From Erythrocercus mccallii (Eukaryota > Chordata > Aves > Passeriformes > Dicruridae): a stretch of DNA of 64,000 bases. Both the position numbers and the translations under genes were made by a program. The notes beneath the pieces are model-generated. The model was not told where the DNA came from. It did not search any database and saw only the letters and a list, made by a program, of their open reading frames with translations. This document shows positions 13,725-28,258 of the stretch, one piece after another; positions within the stretch are counted from its first letter, which is position 1; each line of letters starts with the position of its first letter. The stretch spans positions 124,001-188,000 of the forward strand of contig VZRG01000881.1 in NCBI GenBank assembly GCA_013397435.1. The letters run 5' to 3'.

Positions 13725-14821
13725 AATAAAAGGAAAGTAGGCACAAGATGGAAAAGGTGTGATTTATTCTCATGGTTCACTTCAGGTATTTTTAGGTATT
13801 TAAGACTGAGCTATAAGATGGAGACTTCATTCTTGCCTGTTTTTTAACATTGCTAAGCTCATCACACCTGGCAGAACATTTCCTAAAGGCTGCCAAAATC
13901 TGAAATCAATTTGTGGAAGAAACAATCATCAGCCATTAATTGATTTTTGATTCCCTATTCATCCCAATCAAATTCATCGATGTGCTCTCATAAATCCCTG
14001 ACCGATTATCACAGTCACTTTATCATGCTCGTCCTTCCTTGCAGGATGGAGCACAAAAGCCTGTCAAGGAAAAGGCACAGTAATTCTGTGGGATGCCACC
14101 AACCAGGTGCTACAAACTGGCCCCAGGAGGGATTTCCTTTGGCTTGATTTAAGGATTTCATCACAAAAATGTGCGTTATCTGTTCACAGCTGTGTCTGTA
14201 ATTGCAGCTGCTATATTTGCGTGCTTGCCTGTAGATGAGGGAAACTTCCCCCTCCTTGAAAGCCATAGTTCAAAAATCTCAAGATCTAAGGAACAAATAA
14301 ACCTAGTGTTGGCCTTAGACAGGTCTATGACACGTACACAACACCCTGTACATACATTAATTTTACTTTCTTCCTTAGTAAACTTTGTGAGGTAAATTCT
14401 CACGTTTTGGCTGCAATGTAAGAAAAACCTTCCCAACTCTCAAAAGAAGTCTACACTGTTCTCTTCATTCAAGGATTTTTCTGGTACAAATTCATCAAAC
14501 TTTGTATTTATTCTACTACCTGGATACCTGAACTCCTACATCCTTTTCATATGTAATGTTTTACCCTTTAGAAGTCCTCACACACAAAACAGGGCTTCAT
14601 GCTCTTTGGCAGAACCACGTTTCACTGAGATGTGTGGGATTCCATTTGCTGCAGGAATGCAACAAAAAAAAAGAAGTGTACTCATGCAGCCAGGAGAAAA
14701 AGGTGATACAAAGGTAGGGAATAAAAGGCCAAAAAACCCCTCAAAACCCAACAGGCAGGGACAAGAAGGAAGGAGCAAGGAGCAAGACAAAAGCTGTTCC
14801 ATGCCAACCTTTTCATTACAC

Positions 14822-14836
14822 AAAAAAAAAAAAAAA
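14822..14836. repeat. A15 homopolymer followed by CCAA units
   Basis: A run of 15 A followed by CCAACCAAAAAACA. It borders the GC-richer stretch 14870-15200, whose long open frames on both strands reflect low stop-codon density rather than a gene. Confidence 0.9.
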
Positions 14837-17800
14837 CCAACCAAAAAACATAAAAGAAGTTCTGCTGCATTGCAGTGAGGCCACCAGAACCCACATCTGC
14901 CCCAGACACCCCACGCTGCCGCAGCGTCCATCCCTCCCCACCTCAGCTGAGCAGAACTGCTCAGGACCCCCAGAGCAGGCACTGGCAATTCCTGCCACGT
15001 TCTGCAATTAGCATCCTTTTGCAGCTTTTCTGCACGGATTGCCGGACACCTTCTGAAGGGAAGGTTCCAGACCAGCACATGATGATGCCTCCCTGCCTCA
15101 CTCTGGAGCCGGTTTCTTCCTCCTGCTCTTCTGAACCAAACCACAACAGCTCAGGGAGCGAGCGGAAGCTGCACAATGACAACTTGGCTGGTGATCCTCT
15201 CCTCAAATGGCTCAGACCTCGAGCTTATCGAAATCTGACTTCTCCAGAACAACCTCCAACACATGACTAATAGGCTGATTCTCCTCCAACAATATCTATC
15301 TTGGTTCCTGCTGTAAAATAATCAATTACACTAAATGGAATTATTTATACAGAATACGAAAGCAGTTCAGCTTTGGTGGAAGTAATATGCTTATCAGATG
15401 GATTAAGATCTAATAGGCTTTTCTCTCTCAAAGTATAGTGTTCCTGATAGTCTATCAACCCTCTTATGTAAATTACTTTGCTCTTGACAACATAAATTAG
15501 ATGAAAGAACTATATTTTGTTTACAGATTTCAAGTAACAGGATTTTAAATGTATTTTAAAACCGTGCCAATACAATCAAAAACTGTGTTTATGAACTGAA
15601 ATTGCCTTAGCTTATTGCAACTAATGAAACAAAAGTGAACTCTGCATACTTTTTGTTAATATGGTGACTCCATGAAAATCAAATATTTATGTCTTTGGTC
15701 TAGACGAGTTAATACACAATTTCTCTACCCCAGGAAAAAAAAACCCAATGTCTTCCTTAATGGGTGGCTTAATGGAGTATCTTATTTCTCTGTGCTCAGC
15801 TCAGAAGAGCTGAGAGCTGCACAAAGGTTCAGGGCAATGGCAAAAAGGAGAGGAAAGCAGGAGCTGATGCCTGGAGCCAGCCTGGGAACACCACCAGCAC
15901 ATGAGGATGCCAAATGTTAGCTCTTCATGGAGACCGCACAGACAATTGCTGCTCCAGGAAGACTCGATCAGCAACACATTCAACAGCATTTCTAGGGGTT
16001 GTGCTGTGACTTCTCTCACCTCTTTCCTTCAGGAAGATGGTAGAGGAGCCCTTGTACTGCACTTGAAATAAGAGGAAATGGAGCTATTGGAGCTTCTACA
16101 TTAGAAGTCCTAAAAGTATTCTTTGTAATATCTTTATTATACACAGCTCTAGTAAAGCATTTCTTAAAATGCCTGCAGTAAGTAGAAGCAGTAGCTTACT
16201 TAGTGTATTTAGTATATTGAGCAATATGGAAATGATATCGAACAAAACAAAACTTTGGACTTGGATTGATCTAAAATACAAGAAAAGACAGAGATTTGTA
16301 GATTCATTTTTTAAACCTGGGCAACACAGCACAAAAGCAGTTTGGCTCATTATGCCCATTTCACAGCTCTGGACTAATTAATATCAAGTAAATTACTGTT
16401 GGCCCAGAGCTTGGATAAGCAAAACATAACAACACACACTAAAACAAGTCTTAAATAATTTCTCCAAAGCCCAGATGATTTTTGCTGTGAGATGCAAATA
16501 AGCATTTTTGCCAAAAGAGAACAAATAATTTATGATGCCATTTAAAAGCTGGTAACTGCTTCTCTTATCTGAAAAAAATAATAAAAAAGGGGAAAAAACC
16601 GAGTCCCTGGCTTGATTATGATTCACTCTGTGTGTCAGTCCTCTGCATCAGGGGAGTAAGAGCATCCTTTTATCTGTGTTATTCGTCAGGACAGATTGAA
16701 TAATGACAAGTGGAGTGCCGAGCCGGAGTTTACTCACAGATTGGTTAACATCATTTTGTTCCCAGAACAAGTCTCACTGGCCCTTATCAGGAGCCTCCCA
16801 GAATTGTTTGAAAGTTACAGGCAGCACACCAAGAAAATTAATTTCCCTGTTTCCATCCCAGTGTTGTCCAAATCCTGTTACCCTTATTCACACGCAGCAG
16901 TTCAAGGATGTGGGCACGCAGGGCTGCTGCATTTCTGCTTAGTCTCACAAAATCCGGTAACATATAATTTCCAGAGACCCGCACAGGGTTCCTTTCCCAT
17001 TAGGCTTGCAGATGAAATTTTCTTTTACACACGCATATTTTATTGCTGTTTACTCTAAATTCACTGGCAGCATTTATGAGCTTTGCTCACCAACAAACTA
17101 CAACACTGGGAGGATTTTAACAGAAACATGGCTCAAGCAGCAGCTGTTTGGCCCCAAGAGTGTGGAGTTCCTCCACTGCTGAAGGAGCCACTTCTGATTT
17201 AGAGCAAGAGACACACCAGGGATGTTTTTATGCCTTGGGAAATCCAACACTCCAATACTCAAAGGATATAGATTTTCTCAACTCGCTACCAGAATTAGGA
17301 AAATATATGCCACTGTATTTTTCTATGTACTACTCTTTCAAGTCTGCCCTGAGATTTCAGCTTTATGAATGGATCCAAAAAGAAATGATACAATGGGAAG
17401 TTGCTTGTACAATGCTGACTGGGAAGATGAATTCAGAGAGAAAGTTGACAGATAAAAAAAGCTCCACCAAGATGTTCTAACTCAAATAAGGATGGAAGCA
17501 ACTTTTAATGCCACTTTCCTGCAAGAAACACAGGCTGTCTGATTGCACCCTGCATGTCTGCATGAGCAACTGTGAGCCTGTGCCATGATTTTTTAAACAC
17601 ATATTACCTTTTTTAATCAAATTTAGCAAAGATGATGCTGATGATTTCATTTACCTTCTGCTTTAGTGGAGACCTCAGCATGCAGTAATGCACCAAAGAA
17701 AACAAATCTCTGGTTTGAGCTTTATGCTTGTTTTCAAACAGATTTCTGGTGTTTAACCTCACATCAACACCTGTGAAAGCTGCCCAGACCTGCTCCCAGC

Positions 17801-18892
17801 AGCCTGGGCACAAATGAGAGGTTTTTCCACCCTTCTGAGTAGTTTCAGTCCTGGGACTTGTTTAGAGATCCTGCCTGTGGCTGTTTGCAGTCCTTCCAAT
17901 CCTCAGGGAAGCTTTGCAGCGAAGCCTCACATTCCCAGCGCCTTTGCTGTGACCCAGACACACAGCTCCCATTCCACAGGGACTCACGGGACAATCACTA
18001 CATCAGGTTTTTGTCCCACACCCAGCAAAGCCAGTTCCAGCCCTGCAGCATGGCTGGGGTCAGAGGTGCTGCTCTGCACAAAGGCGCTGTCACCTCCCGC
18101 CCCCGCGCCCACCCCTGGCCCCAGTTCTGTCAAAGCAGGCAGGATTTCTAAAGCCTGCTCCTCAAAGTGCTCAAGCTACTTTGGATCCCTGAGGCAGAAC
18201 CACGAGAAGGAACCGTTTCTGCCAGGAGATGCAAGAAATCTTCCAAGGGTGAACTTCTCCCAGATCTCCCAGCTCGTTGCTTCTGACCACTGGGTCCCCT
18301 TCCCTAGGAGCTGTCACCTTTGTTGATCCATGCTCCAAATCAACCCACAGCTTGTCATGAACTAATTCAACACCCAGTTTTAATTCCACCACATTTGAAA
18401 ACCTGTGTTTTGTCTTGTTTTTTTAAATTTCTAGGCTAGAGGCAAGCATATCAAATAAAATTTACAGTACTTTCCTGAGGACAAGCTAAAAACACTGAGG
18501 TTACAGACCTCTCCAGAATGGATGCTGAACAGATGTTTTCAATGTGTGTCTGCATTCTGAACTGAAATTAAAGAGCACAAATCTCTATGGCTTTAAGATC
18601 TCTGACAACAGCTCGTGAATACCAACAAATAGCATCTAATGATGCCTCAAAATGGGCGATTTTTCTAATTCTCCTTTTTGGGAAATAAGATTTAACCAAC
18701 TAAAGAAAATAAAAGAGAGAGAAATGAAAAAATATCAAATAATAAAATCAAGAACTAAAACCAGGATCTTAAAATCCCAGCTACAAAGCCTGACAGCTAC
18801 GCAGAAGTCTGACAGCAGAGATAGGGTTTAATATTCTCTTATGTGAGAGAGCTTTGAATCTCATTTAATTTTATCAGATTTAGAATCATTTT

Positions 18893-18982
18893 CTAGGGGC
18901 CAGACAGCCAACTAGTGTAAATCAGTTGAGCTCCATTAACTTCTACGGAATTACAGTTTCCAATTTACATCAGCTGAGAACC
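18893..18982. mobile_element. Ancient hairpin (inverted-repeat) element
   Basis: The left arm contains TGTAAATCAGTTGAGCTCC (18916-18934) and the right arm contains GATTTACA-like ATTTACATCAGCTGAG (18963-18978). The centre TCCATTAACTTCTACGGA (18933-18950) is itself nearly palindromic. This layout closely resembles a hairpin repeat I recall from reptile and bird genomes, whose core reads like 'ctccattgacttcaatggag' flanked by 'gtgtaaatcag'/'gatttacacc'. The copy is degenerate, has no coding capacity and could fold into a long imperfect stem. The repeat family name is not assigned. Confidence 0.5.
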
Positions 18983-20339
18983 TTGCTGTTGTGCTACTAT
19001 TATTAGCTGCTATTTATAATGCAATAATACCTAAAGCAATCATCTTTAACATGTGGCTCAACAGGCTCTCTGGCCTTGTCCTGCAGGCTCTGGAAGACTC
19101 TGCTCCTCCAGGCCATGTTGCCCAGAAGAGCAAAGTTTCCTGTGTTGTACTACTTGCTCCACAGTCAAACAAATGGACTGCTGAGGATGGAGTACACTGG
19201 TTAATTTTGAAATCTGAGCCTAGGTTGTGATATACAAATATAATAATTACAGACCTAATAGTAACAATAATTTATTTTATTATATAAAAGCTGTTCCTTC
19301 CAAGAAAATCTCTAAGTGGTGATATGCAAGGGATTGGGAAGGAGGAAACGGGTCCAGAGACTGCCATGAGGTTACACAGAAGGACAGCTCTGGGGCTGCA
19401 GGAAGAAGGGCTAGCTGCACTATCCAGGGTGATGGCTGGGCCACTTGCTTCTCAGGGGGTCAAAAAACATCCACACTCAAAGCTCTACAGTATGAAGACT
19501 ACAGAGATCCAAATCTCTCATTTCCTAGTTTTAAACAGAAGTTCTGAAGTTATGCATTGCTCTTCTGCAACACAGGGGGAAGGCGGTAAGTCCCCAATCC
19601 CAAATCTGAACCCCCCTTCAGGGACAAACCAGATTTTTCTCTGAATCCTGTCCTGTACCCACATCAAGGCAATGTAGGAGGATGGACACTGAGATGCTCA
19701 GATCTGCTGTGGCCAGGAGGAGGTAGCAAGAGAAGAGGCACCAAAGAAATGGTAATTCCCATTAACAAATGCAGCATGAGGCTCACATCTCATGGGACGA
19801 TCAGAACTTTGCAGCTTTCCTAATCAAAGCAGCCTCTGTTCACCCCCTGGCTGCCTCCCATTTTTGAAGCTGAACTTCCCTTAAGTTCAAGGGCTCCAAA
19901 AGAGAAATCCTGTGCAGATTTTTCTCTTTTTACTTATGAACTCCTACTCAGTAGACTTCAATCTCACAAAGTGCTTCAGCTTATGCAAAGTCTCTCTGAA
20001 GCAAACGGCAGCATTCACACACCTGAAGTGCAGAGCTTGGCTGGAGCAGGGTGGCAGCTTCCTTCTCACCAGGCTCTGAGGCACACAGGTTACTGTTAAA
20101 TATAGCAAGCCCTCTGTTCAATGCATTTTTTTCCCTCCTAGACTATCACTGGCTGCCAGGTTTTACAGCAGTGCTGTCCACAGGCTGCCACTGCTTGTCC
20201 CCAGTGAGGGACACAGTGGGTGCTGGCAGAGGAGTAAGACAGATCATTTCTGAACACATAAATATTATGAAAAAGTTTTCCATTAGCACGCAATAACTGT
20301 TACTTGCTTCCAGCAAATACCACATTAGAACATCTTATT

Positions 20340-20600
20340 CTGCCCCTGTCAATAATCTGGCTGAGAACAAATCCTGAGCTGTTTGCTGGGTTTGGGCTGC
20401 TCTCTAGGAGGATGATTGAGAGCTCTGTATAGACTGATCAAGCAACCCATTAATATTTCACAGCTGGGCTCGAGCTGACTGGCAGCAATTATTCCACAGA
20501 TTACTTTTTCATTTGAAGTGCAGCTGGTCATCCATTACTTTCTCCACGGCTTTGAAGCTCCAATAATTCCAATTATTTTTATCAACAGGAGACAGGTAAA
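20340..20600. promoter_or_regulatory. Conserved-noncoding-like segment
   Basis: The segment is repeat-free with ATTATTCC, CCATTAATATTTC, CCAATAATTCCAATTATT and a CAGCTG E-box core near 20461-20466 and again near 20521. No coding frame or transposon was recognised. It is a weak enhancer candidate by texture only. Confidence 0.2.
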
Positions 20601-23600
20601 CTGGCTCTACGGAAATCTTCCCTGACATGGGCACTGAGTGGGTGACTCAGCCCACCTCCATTACAAATCCACTCGTGAGGGCTGAGATGTTTGTGCACAG
20701 AGGCAAACTCCCTGCTTTTTCAATCCAGAACACCACGTTTATTACTGCTGTAAAAGCCTTTAGCTTTGACTTATGCTGAAAGTTGGCAGTCACCAAGCTT
20801 TGCTTGTGTGCTCTACTATCTTAGACAGGGCTGGACCATCAACTGGTTTCCATTAATGAAGATATTGGTCAAATCTCTAAGTGGCATCCTTGAAAAAGGA
20901 AGCCTTGCGGTGCCACAGGGTCACAATGGCCCATCTGATCCCTGAAGGTTGTTCAGTCACATTCCACAGCCTGGCAGAACCACTGGGATGCAGCTCCTGG
21001 AGAGCTGGATGTGGCTTGAAGGGCCACAAGGGCAACTGTCTCACCTGGAGGGCACCTGCGGAGTCCAGATACTGAGGTGCAGGATGGTTCTCACCAGGCA
21101 TCACAGTGGGAATTTTCTGCATTGCTCAGAGCAAAGCAAGCCTCTCAAGCTCTCCCACATTTCTTGCCAGCTCTCTCCTTGCATGCAGCACCACAGCTCG
21201 AAACCTGCAGCAGCCCTGAACACTGGAAATTGTAAGGACAGGAAGGGTTCACCCTAAAATTGGCAATCGGATCTAGTCTGCAAGCAAGCATTTCATCTTG
21301 GAAACATTAGCTGGATTGAACCTGACTGCTGATGAGTTATTCTCCCCTGCTTGACTGGAAGGTCACAGACATCCCTGATATTAACAGCCTGGCAGAAGTC
21401 AAGGCTCTGTGTGGATGGACTGTTCTCTCCCCATTCCTCATCTGCCCAGAACTTTCTGCTCCACTTGCTCAGCAAGTGGGCACTTTGAATAATGTGGGAA
21501 AACACCACTTATGTATTCATAGGGTTCCTCAGTCTCACTGCTGCAGCACTGCCAACTTTGCTTCAAGACAGAATTTTATTCTGCACCTATTTTTCTTAAT
21601 CTGAAGGTCTGTTTAAAAGATCTGCTCTACAAAATGATCGTTCTGGTGCTCACTGCTCTGCTCCAATAGCAGCTACATTTATTTCATTTCAGTGGGAGTG
21701 AGATTGCTTCTCTTTGACTCAGTGGGAGAGAAACTTGTGTGATTTTTTTTCCAAGCCATTGCTTGAGCATGTGCACTGCAGCAGCTTCTCTTACATTAGG
21801 ACCAGGCTAATAGGATTAACAAAGTGAGCCTGTAGGGCTCTTCCTTCCCCCATTATCCCACCAAGGTCTTTCTTCTCTCCAGTGCCACCCACCAGGGATG
21901 GAGAGATGGAATGTGTGTGTGAAGTGCACGCTGCTGCCTGCATTTCTCAGCTTTCCTTTATGTTCTACTCCCAACACAACGCCATGCTGCACTAGCAACA
22001 CGGAGGCACTGAGACTTCAGAGCGACAGGAAGCCCAAAGGCAGATGCAGAGAGGAGCATTTGGGATCTTCTCCTCCACAGACTGCAGCTCCTGCCTCAAG
22101 CCTACACTGCTGACAATCCTCAGGACTGTTGCTGCTTTCCCACGGCGTGAGCCTGCACGCTCCCACACAGCATCGAGTGCAGCAATTCCTCCCCAGAGCG
22201 GGGAGGCAGCAGCCATCAGCAAATCCCAGATTTTTCAGCGTGTACTGCGTGCTTGTGAATGCTGGATTGGAATTCTCCTCTCAAGGAGCCACCTGCAAGG
22301 CTGAAAACCCAACTCTGCCCAGGGAACAGCCCCACCTGGAAGCCAGGCTTCCTTCTGCAAGGCACAGAGATTGTCCCTACAGGGTGCATTCATCCAAAAC
22401 ACTTGGAAAACACGATTAGAAGTGCCCTTATTTCAGCTCACTGAGTATGAAATACATGCATAATATCTAAGAAAGTTACCAGAAGATAATTTACTGCTAT
22501 AATAGCCCATCTTACTGAGTCCCAGAAGGCAATTCACAATCCACCAAGCACAGGAGCATCCCAGTGGGTATCTCTGCACTGCTTCTTTTAAAAAAGAAGA
22601 GCAAAAAAGGAGTTCTGGGAGCTGCAGGACACGTGGCCACGCTTGCCCCTGGCCATGCAGGAGCCTCCCTGGTGATGTGCAGACTCTCAGGCAGCAAGCC
22701 TTACTGAGCACAGCTGCTGCCATCCCCAAAATGCCTCCCAGCATCCCAAACCACCTGGCCTGCTCAGATGCCCCTGGTTCCCCCGGGCTCCAGGAGAGGC
22801 TTCCCAGGCATGGCCTCAGGCTGAGCTGCCAAACTCACTGTCTGGAAGGGCAACAGGCTTTGCTTTGGGAGCTGAAAATCCCCCTGTGTGCCTGCTCTGT
22901 CTGGAGACCTGGGGCAATCAAATATTTAATGTATTGAGTGAGAGAACTCCCTGCTAAGAGGAACAGCAATTAAAGACCTGCTGACTCATCAGATATCAAA
23001 GGGGAAGCTACACAGTGGGGAATAGAAACATTCTGGAGGAGCCAGACATCTGCAATGCACTGGGCCAGGAATTCCCATTAACAGCATCCCAAACAAGCTG
23101 GGAACAATGTTTGCTTAAACTCCCCAGAGGGGAGCTGCATCACCAAGAGGGGAAAAATAAAAGGAAAATGGGTATTTTGAAATTTATAAAGAATTTGTCC
23201 TTTATTCTGCACTAAAAATGTCAGAAGATGGCAGTGTTATGGTCCTAGATGCCTGCAAGCTGACTGTGCAGCCCAAGGAGCAATGTGGATATTTTGGAAA
23301 ACATGCTTTCAGCTTTTTCTGCAAGCCAACCGTGCACGGGCATATGTTTTATTAGAGGGCCAGTCCTGGTGCTTCTGCTTGGCATTTTTTTCCTGCACAT
23401 GCTCTTGCTGGCCCTGAAGCAAAGCCCTGGATAAAGGAAGGTGAGCGTGAGTCTGATCCAGGGACTGGATCTTCAGGTCGCCTCTGGTTTTGCCTGAGCA
23501 GAATGCCGTGTGTGCAACTGCTGGATCCGTGTGCTGCGTAACACTCATGGAAAAGGATTAGGAGGCAAAACTCAATTCCAATAAACACATCCATGAACTA

Positions 23601-24481
23601 AAAAAAGCCAAACTGAACATGAATATCCATGTGAGCAAGGCTGCTGTGAGCATCCAGGTCCTGTAAGTGCCCGTGTGAAGTGACTTGGAATTTTCTGTGA
23701 TTCACTGTCAGGAGACATTAAAAATCTATGAAATTGAGAAGTTCCTAAAGCTGACAACGCTGAAGGGATTTCTACAACACGACTGCACATCCTTTCAGAC
23801 AAGCATGTGGCACTGCCCACTGCTCAGCAGCACAGGACTGGACAGGAGTCCAAACCCTTGTGCTTAACCAGACAAGTTTGGCAGCTTCATTGCTGCAAAA
23901 CCACACTTAAACCCAAGGAACTGCACGAGTCAGCACAGGGCTGGTGCCTTACAGCTGACCAGCTGTTCCTTTGGGAAAACACCTTTGACATCATCAAATG
24001 TTTACTTCTCCAAATGTCAGCACCAAAGAAAAATAAACTTTCTCTCTGCAATGTCAAAAGTGCGATTTAAAAACCACAAGGGCCGGCCAAAGCTGCTGTT
24101 CCTCTCTGCTCCAGAATGTTCCTTTTTCACAAACCTGCCTGGCGTCCTGCAAATATTCCCACAAAATTCCCACCTGCAGAGACAACATCCTGATTTCTCT
24201 GCCTGAAGGTCACTCAAGTGAATCTGTGTCCCTCACTTGAGGTGCTCAGTTTGGCTAACCTTAAAGCAAAGTGCCCTTTAAGTGTGTATCACTTTAGCCC
24301 TAAAACATCTAATCATTAACAATTTAAAGCCAAAAGGAATTTAAGTGAGTTAGACATCCTGTAATAGGCCTTTTGACTAGGGCCATTAGGAACATTTTGG
24401 TTCAGTTCAGCCATAATTTATCATCCTGAATGGAATTTACCTGAAAGGCAAGCAGTGCTCTTGGAGCTATTCTCCTAAAAT

Positions 24482-24507
24482 AAAAAAAAAAAAAAAATTA
24501 AAAAAAT
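24482..24507. repeat. A-rich tract (A16-TT-A7)
   Basis: Two adjacent A runs separated by TT. No retroposon body or target duplication is visible beside it. Confidence 0.85.
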
Positions 24508-27500
24508 CCATTCAGCTTTTATGATTTCCTAAATACCTTAAGGTTATGAGTACCAGATAGCTTCCAGCAAGGCATTTACTGTGTCTGTAATAGCCAAAAC
24601 CTATCCAAAATCTCCTGAGGCTGAATACTGAGGAGAGAGAGGAAAAAAAATAATCATTTTATATTCCAGTGCCTGGTAGGAGAAACCTGCTGAAAGAAGG
24701 TTAAAGCAGTGTAGAGTGGTTTACCTCACCAGTTAATTATCACAGCTTGGGCAGTTCCTCACCCAACAGGCAGCTTTGCTGATCAGGAAAGCCACAAAAG
24801 CAGCAGAGCTCCCCTGGAACCTCTGCAGAGCATCCCCTGACACCAAAGCACTCCTGGATAGCGACGGTAAATTAAGAAAAGGGCACAGCTTAGCTATTAA
24901 ACAGCAACAGGGCCATAAAATAAGACATTTCAGCAACTATATGTGATTTTTAGGCTGGTGTCAACTTACAGTGATGCTCCAGTTATTCTGTGGAATAGAA
25001 AGTCTGACAGGCTCTATAAACATGGCTCATTTTTATATGGGAAACGTATAAAAATGCTGATGCATTATACTGTTGTATATAAACATGAAAAACAGCAAAG
25101 GTAAGCCAGAAAAGGTTTAAGTCCTTCAGAATTTAATAGAAAAAATATCCAACCATCTTTCTGATTGATTACAGAAAATTATATCCCTATCAAAGAACTA
25201 TGAAAGATAACAGAAAGCTGCTGGGATGGACATGTTCTCTGCTTAATTTAGTAGATTTTGAATGTCATTTCTACCAAACTGTAGTCACTCTCTTATTCTT
25301 AAGTTTTAAAGATTTTTTTTTTCCTATATAGACAAGTATGGAAAGGATATGAAATACCTGAAATATTTCTCTAACTACCAGAATAATAAAACACCATATT
25401 CTCACTTTACACTGCTAATACTGACATGTAATGCTTCTCCCTCCTACCCACAATTAAAAAATATGCATGGCACCAGATTTCCTTAGCACAAGGCATGGAC
25501 CACCCTCTCACTTCAGCTGCAGAAATCTGGGTACAGCTGGGCTGGCAGGCCTCAGCAAAGGAAAAAGATTGTATTGAACAGAGAGGTCCATTCCTTTGAT
25601 TATACCAAGATGTTAAAATGTCTGACTTGGCATGGCTATGAATGACTTTTAGTGGAACTAAGGTCAAGAAAGATGGGAACTTATTAAAAATAAATACATC
25701 AGAGGAAGGGAATATGCACACTCTGAGCCTGCCACTGACTGCAGGTTTCAAAAATATCTAATTCACTCATTAAAACTGAATGGAGACACCTCTGATTGGA
25801 CTCCTCATCCACAGAATACAAATGGAGGGGCAGAAAAACAGTGTTTGAGTGTGAGCCCCCAGTAATGAAGACAACATCACAGCCATCGAGGTCACCCGTC
25901 CCTCATCCCCATGGCACAGACACGACACCTGGCTATGCCACGTGCCTGCAGAAAGTGCAGGCAACGGCTCTGCTTCCACTTCCCATCTTTTGAAAGGATT
26001 TTCACAGGGAGCTGGCAGCTTTGGTAAGCAATTAGTGTATATTACTAAGACACTTTGCAGGGTTTCTAGAAGCCAGAAGGAGCCACGCTGGGAGATCTGC
26101 TTTCTGCCCTAAATATAGCAGCGTGAGGAATGAGACGCGAGTGCCAGATTTCAGTGGGATTTCCCAGGGTGAAATGCAGTGCACACATGGCTCATTAGAG
26201 ACCTTTAAAACAGAAACAAGAGCTACAGATTGCACCAGTGTATTCCCTTCCCAGTGCTGCTGCTGAAAACGTTTTGGATGGATGGTGGTCATTTCCCCAC
26301 CATGGATCTCATCATCTCTCCACGCTGGCTCTCAGTGAGCACTTCAGCCAGCACCTCCAACATCAGCATCAGGGAGAATTGTGACTGAGCAGAGAGTTCA
26401 GCCATTAAACTTCACATTTCCTACTGGATGGATTCATTTCAAGAATAGGAAAACATGCATTGAGGAAAAGGAAAGAGAAATGAGCACAACTGATTAGTTT
26501 ACTCTCCTTTACAGGGGGTAATTGTCCATCATTTCCAGGCTCCTATGCCCTGTTTCCAAAACTGGAAGCCTGTTTCTGCAAGACTTCAGAGCATGGATTT
26601 GTGGGTTTTTTCCCCAGCTGTTTCTGTCTGTAGAGCTCTCCTGGGTCCTTGTACGTGTTCTGTACTGCATAAATCCTCACAGTATCTATTTATTTCTTTT
26701 AAACTGACAAACTTCGTAGGTGAGTGAAACCCCTTTAACATGTCACCCTGCAGATTATTACCAACCCAAAGCAATAGTCTCTTCTGCTGCCTTTGAGGGG
26801 GGAAAAATAAGTCCAAAAAACCTCCAAACCAGGCCAGACTCTTCTTTGCAATTGCCCAGATACTGTCCATATTTCAAAGTTTAAATAATCCCTTTTCAAT
26901 GTCCTTTGCAGTTGCCTTCTGGAGCTCAATGCTGCCAGTCTGTTCTTCCCTCGCTTGTAACTGTGCAACCCCAACTTGATGCCACCATTTGCATCCCTGT
27001 AAAAGGAGAACCGAGTCATGAAACAACTGACTGGCCACTCCATGTCTATTTAGCACAATTTACAAGCAAAACTGGAATTAATTACCTTCCCACCTACAGC
27101 ACAGATTTCTGCCCTCAAGTTGAAAGCCGTTCCCTTGAGCAGATTGGTCCTGTAGGGAAATCTCTCAATGCCATTTTGGTGAGTGCAGATTTGTTTGTGA
27201 GCTGCCCTGGCTGGCAGCTGGGAGGATGGAAAGTGACCACAGTTATGCTCCTGTGGGAAGAGAGTTGAAGGTGCCCCAGATCTTGACATGGTAAGAACAA
27301 CAGGGTCTTTACTGGCCTCAGTCTTCCTGTACAGAGAAATTTTTTTTATTTTAGCCCTGAATATGTAAAAGCTCCTCATTCTCAGCTCAATATAAAAAGG
27401 ACTGACAAGGCAAACTGTTCTGCACAAAAGCTTCCTAATAGAAGGAAGGTGTAATGGCAGTGAATGTAGCTCCACAGGGAAGAAGAAAGGAATTACACAC

Positions 27501-28258
27501 ATCAGCTTTCTAACATCCAGCCTGCTTCCTGGGCAATGCACAAGGCTGAATCCTTTATCATGCTAACAAAGACAAATATCTTTGGTCAATAGGAAACTTC
27601 AAATAAAGATGAAATTTGCCTTTCAATCTATACCTGCTGGTGATCTGAATTGTTCTCCTTCTAGACAAAGCAGTTTGCTGTAAATCCACCTGGTATTTCC
27701 AAAATTCAGCCATCAGCTGCTCAGGCTGAATTTCCTCCCTTTCACAAGGCTCAAGACTTTCCTGCAAGCCTTCCATCAGTCTCTGTTGATGATATCTCCC
27801 TGTACGTAAGTGTTTGATTCAGAAGTGGTTTGTGTGCACAAATATGTAACTAGCAGGAATTCCCTTTCTACTATACAGAGAAAATGAAGACCATAAAAGG
27901 TATTTGATTTCCTTGTTTCCCAGAACTATATTCTCTAATGTCTTGTTTTGAAAGATTAATATTTGTTGTCAGAAACAATACCACCCTATGAAATAATTTG
28001 AATCAAAATCAGCACCTACACATGTCTATATGACTTGCACCTACACGAAATACAAGTACTTCAGGACTCTGCATAAAGAATTAAAACATTTTTTTTCTTA
28101 TTCTTAAAATGAAGAGTTGCACATTTCCAAGCATGTTTGCTTGCTAAGAAGTTAACAGAGGCAGGTCACAGAGGTTTTAATGTGTTTATCTGCAGCTGCA
28201 ACTTCAAAAAAAATGACAAATGATGCACCCATTTCTGACAATTCACCCATCTCAGATG

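Noticed and set aside
13709..13730. GC box followed by AATAAAAGG, promoter-like
   Set aside because: No CpG enrichment, first exon or gene follows it. It is better described as a G-rich run.
14578..15144. 188-codon open frame on the minus strand
   Set aside because: It is the longest in the window, but it lies in a GC-richer patch where several frames on both strands are also open. It has no recognisable domain and includes a low-complexity run from the A15 tract. No start context or splice sites support it.
17814..18326. 170-codon open frame on the plus strand
   Set aside because: It is Ser/Pro-rich because of local base composition. An alternative frame is also open across much of it, and there is no known domain.
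21680..21735. TTTCAGTGGGAG and CTCAGTGGGAG words suggesting another ancient hairpin repeat
   Set aside because: The two words are in direct rather than inverted order, and too little sequence matches to name an element.
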